A DNA stretch of 38,833 nt, from contig JAZOOX010000052.1 of assembly GCA_045655245.1 (NCBI GenBank), positions 1-38,833 of the forward strand. Reading direction: 5' to 3'. The notes under the pieces are model-generated. The model was not told the DNA's origin. It did no database searches and saw nothing but the letters and a program-made list of their open reading frames with translations. This document shows positions 37,938-38,833 of this stretch, one piece after another (position 1 is the stretch's first letter; each line of letters starts with the position of its first letter). The DNA comes from RGIG8785 sp045655245 (GTDB lineage Bacteria > Bacillota > Clostridia > RGIG8785). The position numbers and the translations under genes were made by a program.

Positions 37938-38804
37938 TTATTCCATTTCCAAAAGACCGTTACAGATGCTTTCCGTAATAATACGCCCTGCACTCTGCGG
38001 CGCACACTTCCCGGGAAGTGACAACGCCCATACGGTCTTAATACCTTTTTGTTCTGCCGCTTTAAAATCCGTACCGCCGGGCTTTGATGCAAGATCCACG
38101 ATCAGTGCTGTAGATTTTACACCGTTTAAAGCGTCCGCCGTGAGTACTTCAGAGGGAACGGTGTTAAAAATCACATCTGCCTTTTTCAGCGCCGCCCCCC
38201 AACCTCTGTAAGTTACGGCAGAATACCCCAACGCCTTTGCAATACTGATGTCCAACGGTTTTCGTGCAACTACCGTCAGGTCTTTGCAAAGCGACGACAA
38301 CCGTTGGGATAAAATTTTACCGATGCGGCCAAACCCCAAAACCATACAGTTACTGTCCCAAAGGGTCTGTTTCAGTTCCCGCAGGGCAATGCCGATGGCC
38401 CCCTCGGCAGTGGGAACAGCATTGGCAACGATAAAATCTTCCCGCTTCCCATAGTCTATGACCGAAATTCCGCGATTTTCCGCTTTTTCAGTCAGCCATA
38501 TCGGCAAAAGACCGCCTGCTAACACACTCCCTTTGCCCATCATTTTCAGCACATCGGTGATATCGATTTTTTCTTCGGACAGCGGAATGTTCAAAATCCC
38601 CTCGGAAGAAAGCGCAGGAATGGGTAGCACGATTACATCTGCTGACTCAACTGCCCCTGCAAGATGTTCAGCATGGCTTGCACGACCGATATCTGTTTTA
38701 TGATTAAGGCCCCAAACCCAGACCGCGTTTCCTTTCACGGAGAGGAGGTCTGCAACTGTTCCAAAGCGGCCGTCACCGCCTAAAATCCCAAAAGTTCTAT
38801 GCAT
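37938..38804 (-). CDS. dpaA: Dipicolinate synthase subunit A
   Basis: 288 residues with two Rossmann-type halves: FGILGGDGRFG (5-15) and VLGFGRIGKIL (155-165), the latter an NAD(P)-binding loop; NTVPSEVL and VDLASKPGG follow. Works with DpaB on dihydrodipicolinate to make dipicolinic acid. AGGAGGG precedes the ATG. Its promoter, expected to be sigma-K type, is outside or at the window edge and is not visible in the 29 remaining bases. Confidence 0.95.
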   Translation of the reverse strand: MHRTFGILGGDGRFGTVADLLSVKGNAVWVWGLNHKTDIGRASHAEHLAGAVESADVIVLPIPALSSEGILNIPLSEEKIDITDVLKMMGKGSVLAGGLLPIWLTEKAENRGISVIDYGKREDFIVANAVPTAEGAIGIALRELKQTLWDSNCMVLGFGRIGKILSQRLSSLCKDLTVVARKPLDISIAKALGYSAVTYRGWGAALKKADVIFNTVPSEVLTADALNGVKSTALIVDLASKPGGTDFKAAEQKGIKTVWALSLPGKCAPQSAGRIITESICNGLLEME

Positions 38805-38833
38805 ATTCTCCCTCCTTTTTTCAATACATTTTA

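Overview
The window looks like chromosomal DNA of a low-to-mid GC, spore-forming, Gram-positive anaerobe of the class Clostridia. Supporting signs: both dipicolinate synthase subunits (spore-specific), SepF/DivIVA/YggT division genes, the c-di-AMP receptor DarA, MurT/GatD, a clostridial 2[4Fe-4S] ferredoxin, flavin-dependent ThyX, and B. subtilis-like gene order (ylxM-ffh-rpsP-khpA-rimM-trmD; darA-holB-ricT ... trmN6-rsmI; tig-clpP-clpX; secA-prfB). An Oscillospirales-type organism is my guess; the sequence alone does not prove it. There is no rRNA, CRISPR array, prophage or insertion sequence. One tRNA gene (Gln, CTG) is present, and no gap between genes exceeds about 200 bp.

Layout. 1-1.7 kb: a cut-off homoserine dehydrogenase gene, divergent from a phosphoglycerate-mutase-like gene that may be the missing homoserine kinase. 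1.7-2.6 kb: a DUF368 (PopT-type) membrane protein. 2.7-6.3 kb: the ylxM-ffh-rpsP-khpA-rimM-trmD operon for protein targeting and ribosome/tRNA maturation. 6.3-9.2 kb: a decayed stretch with a murA fragment that stops at its catalytic-cysteine loop, an intact radical-SAM gene (TIGR03960 type), and its partner DUF2344 gene split by an in-frame stop. 9.3-11.1 kb: an ECF sigma factor and a membrane-anchored putative anti-sigma partner.

From 11.1 kb to the right edge everything is on the minus strand. Read in transcription order from the right: dpaA-dpaB; rnc; tRNA-Gln; sepF-yggT-divIVA-darA-holB-ricT; a monocistronic ferredoxin gene; an 18-gene tightly packed array (trmN6, rsmI, GT-C-like, prsA-like, secA, prfB, prfA, ppiB, murT, gatD, polysaccharide deacetylase, GT2, TagA-type GT, thyX, thiJ-like, fthC, CPBP protease, phosphoesterase); tig-clpP-clpX; and three small unknown genes behind a sigma-E-like promoter. 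The main themes are translation termination, secretion and folding, envelope building, division and sporulation.

Most noteworthy: GatD has glycine where the catalytic Cys94 belongs; prfB has a programmed +1 frameshift at UAA instead of the usual UGA; a small-protein operon has a promoter close to the sporulation sigma-E consensus; the murA and DUF2344 genes are broken; trigger factor carries a histone-like Lys/Ala tail; and a hairpin sits between the Shine-Dalgarno sequence and the start codon of dpaB. I did not find a convincing wholly new multi-gene defence or metabolic system. The sigma-E-like three-gene operon is the best candidate for undescribed biology.
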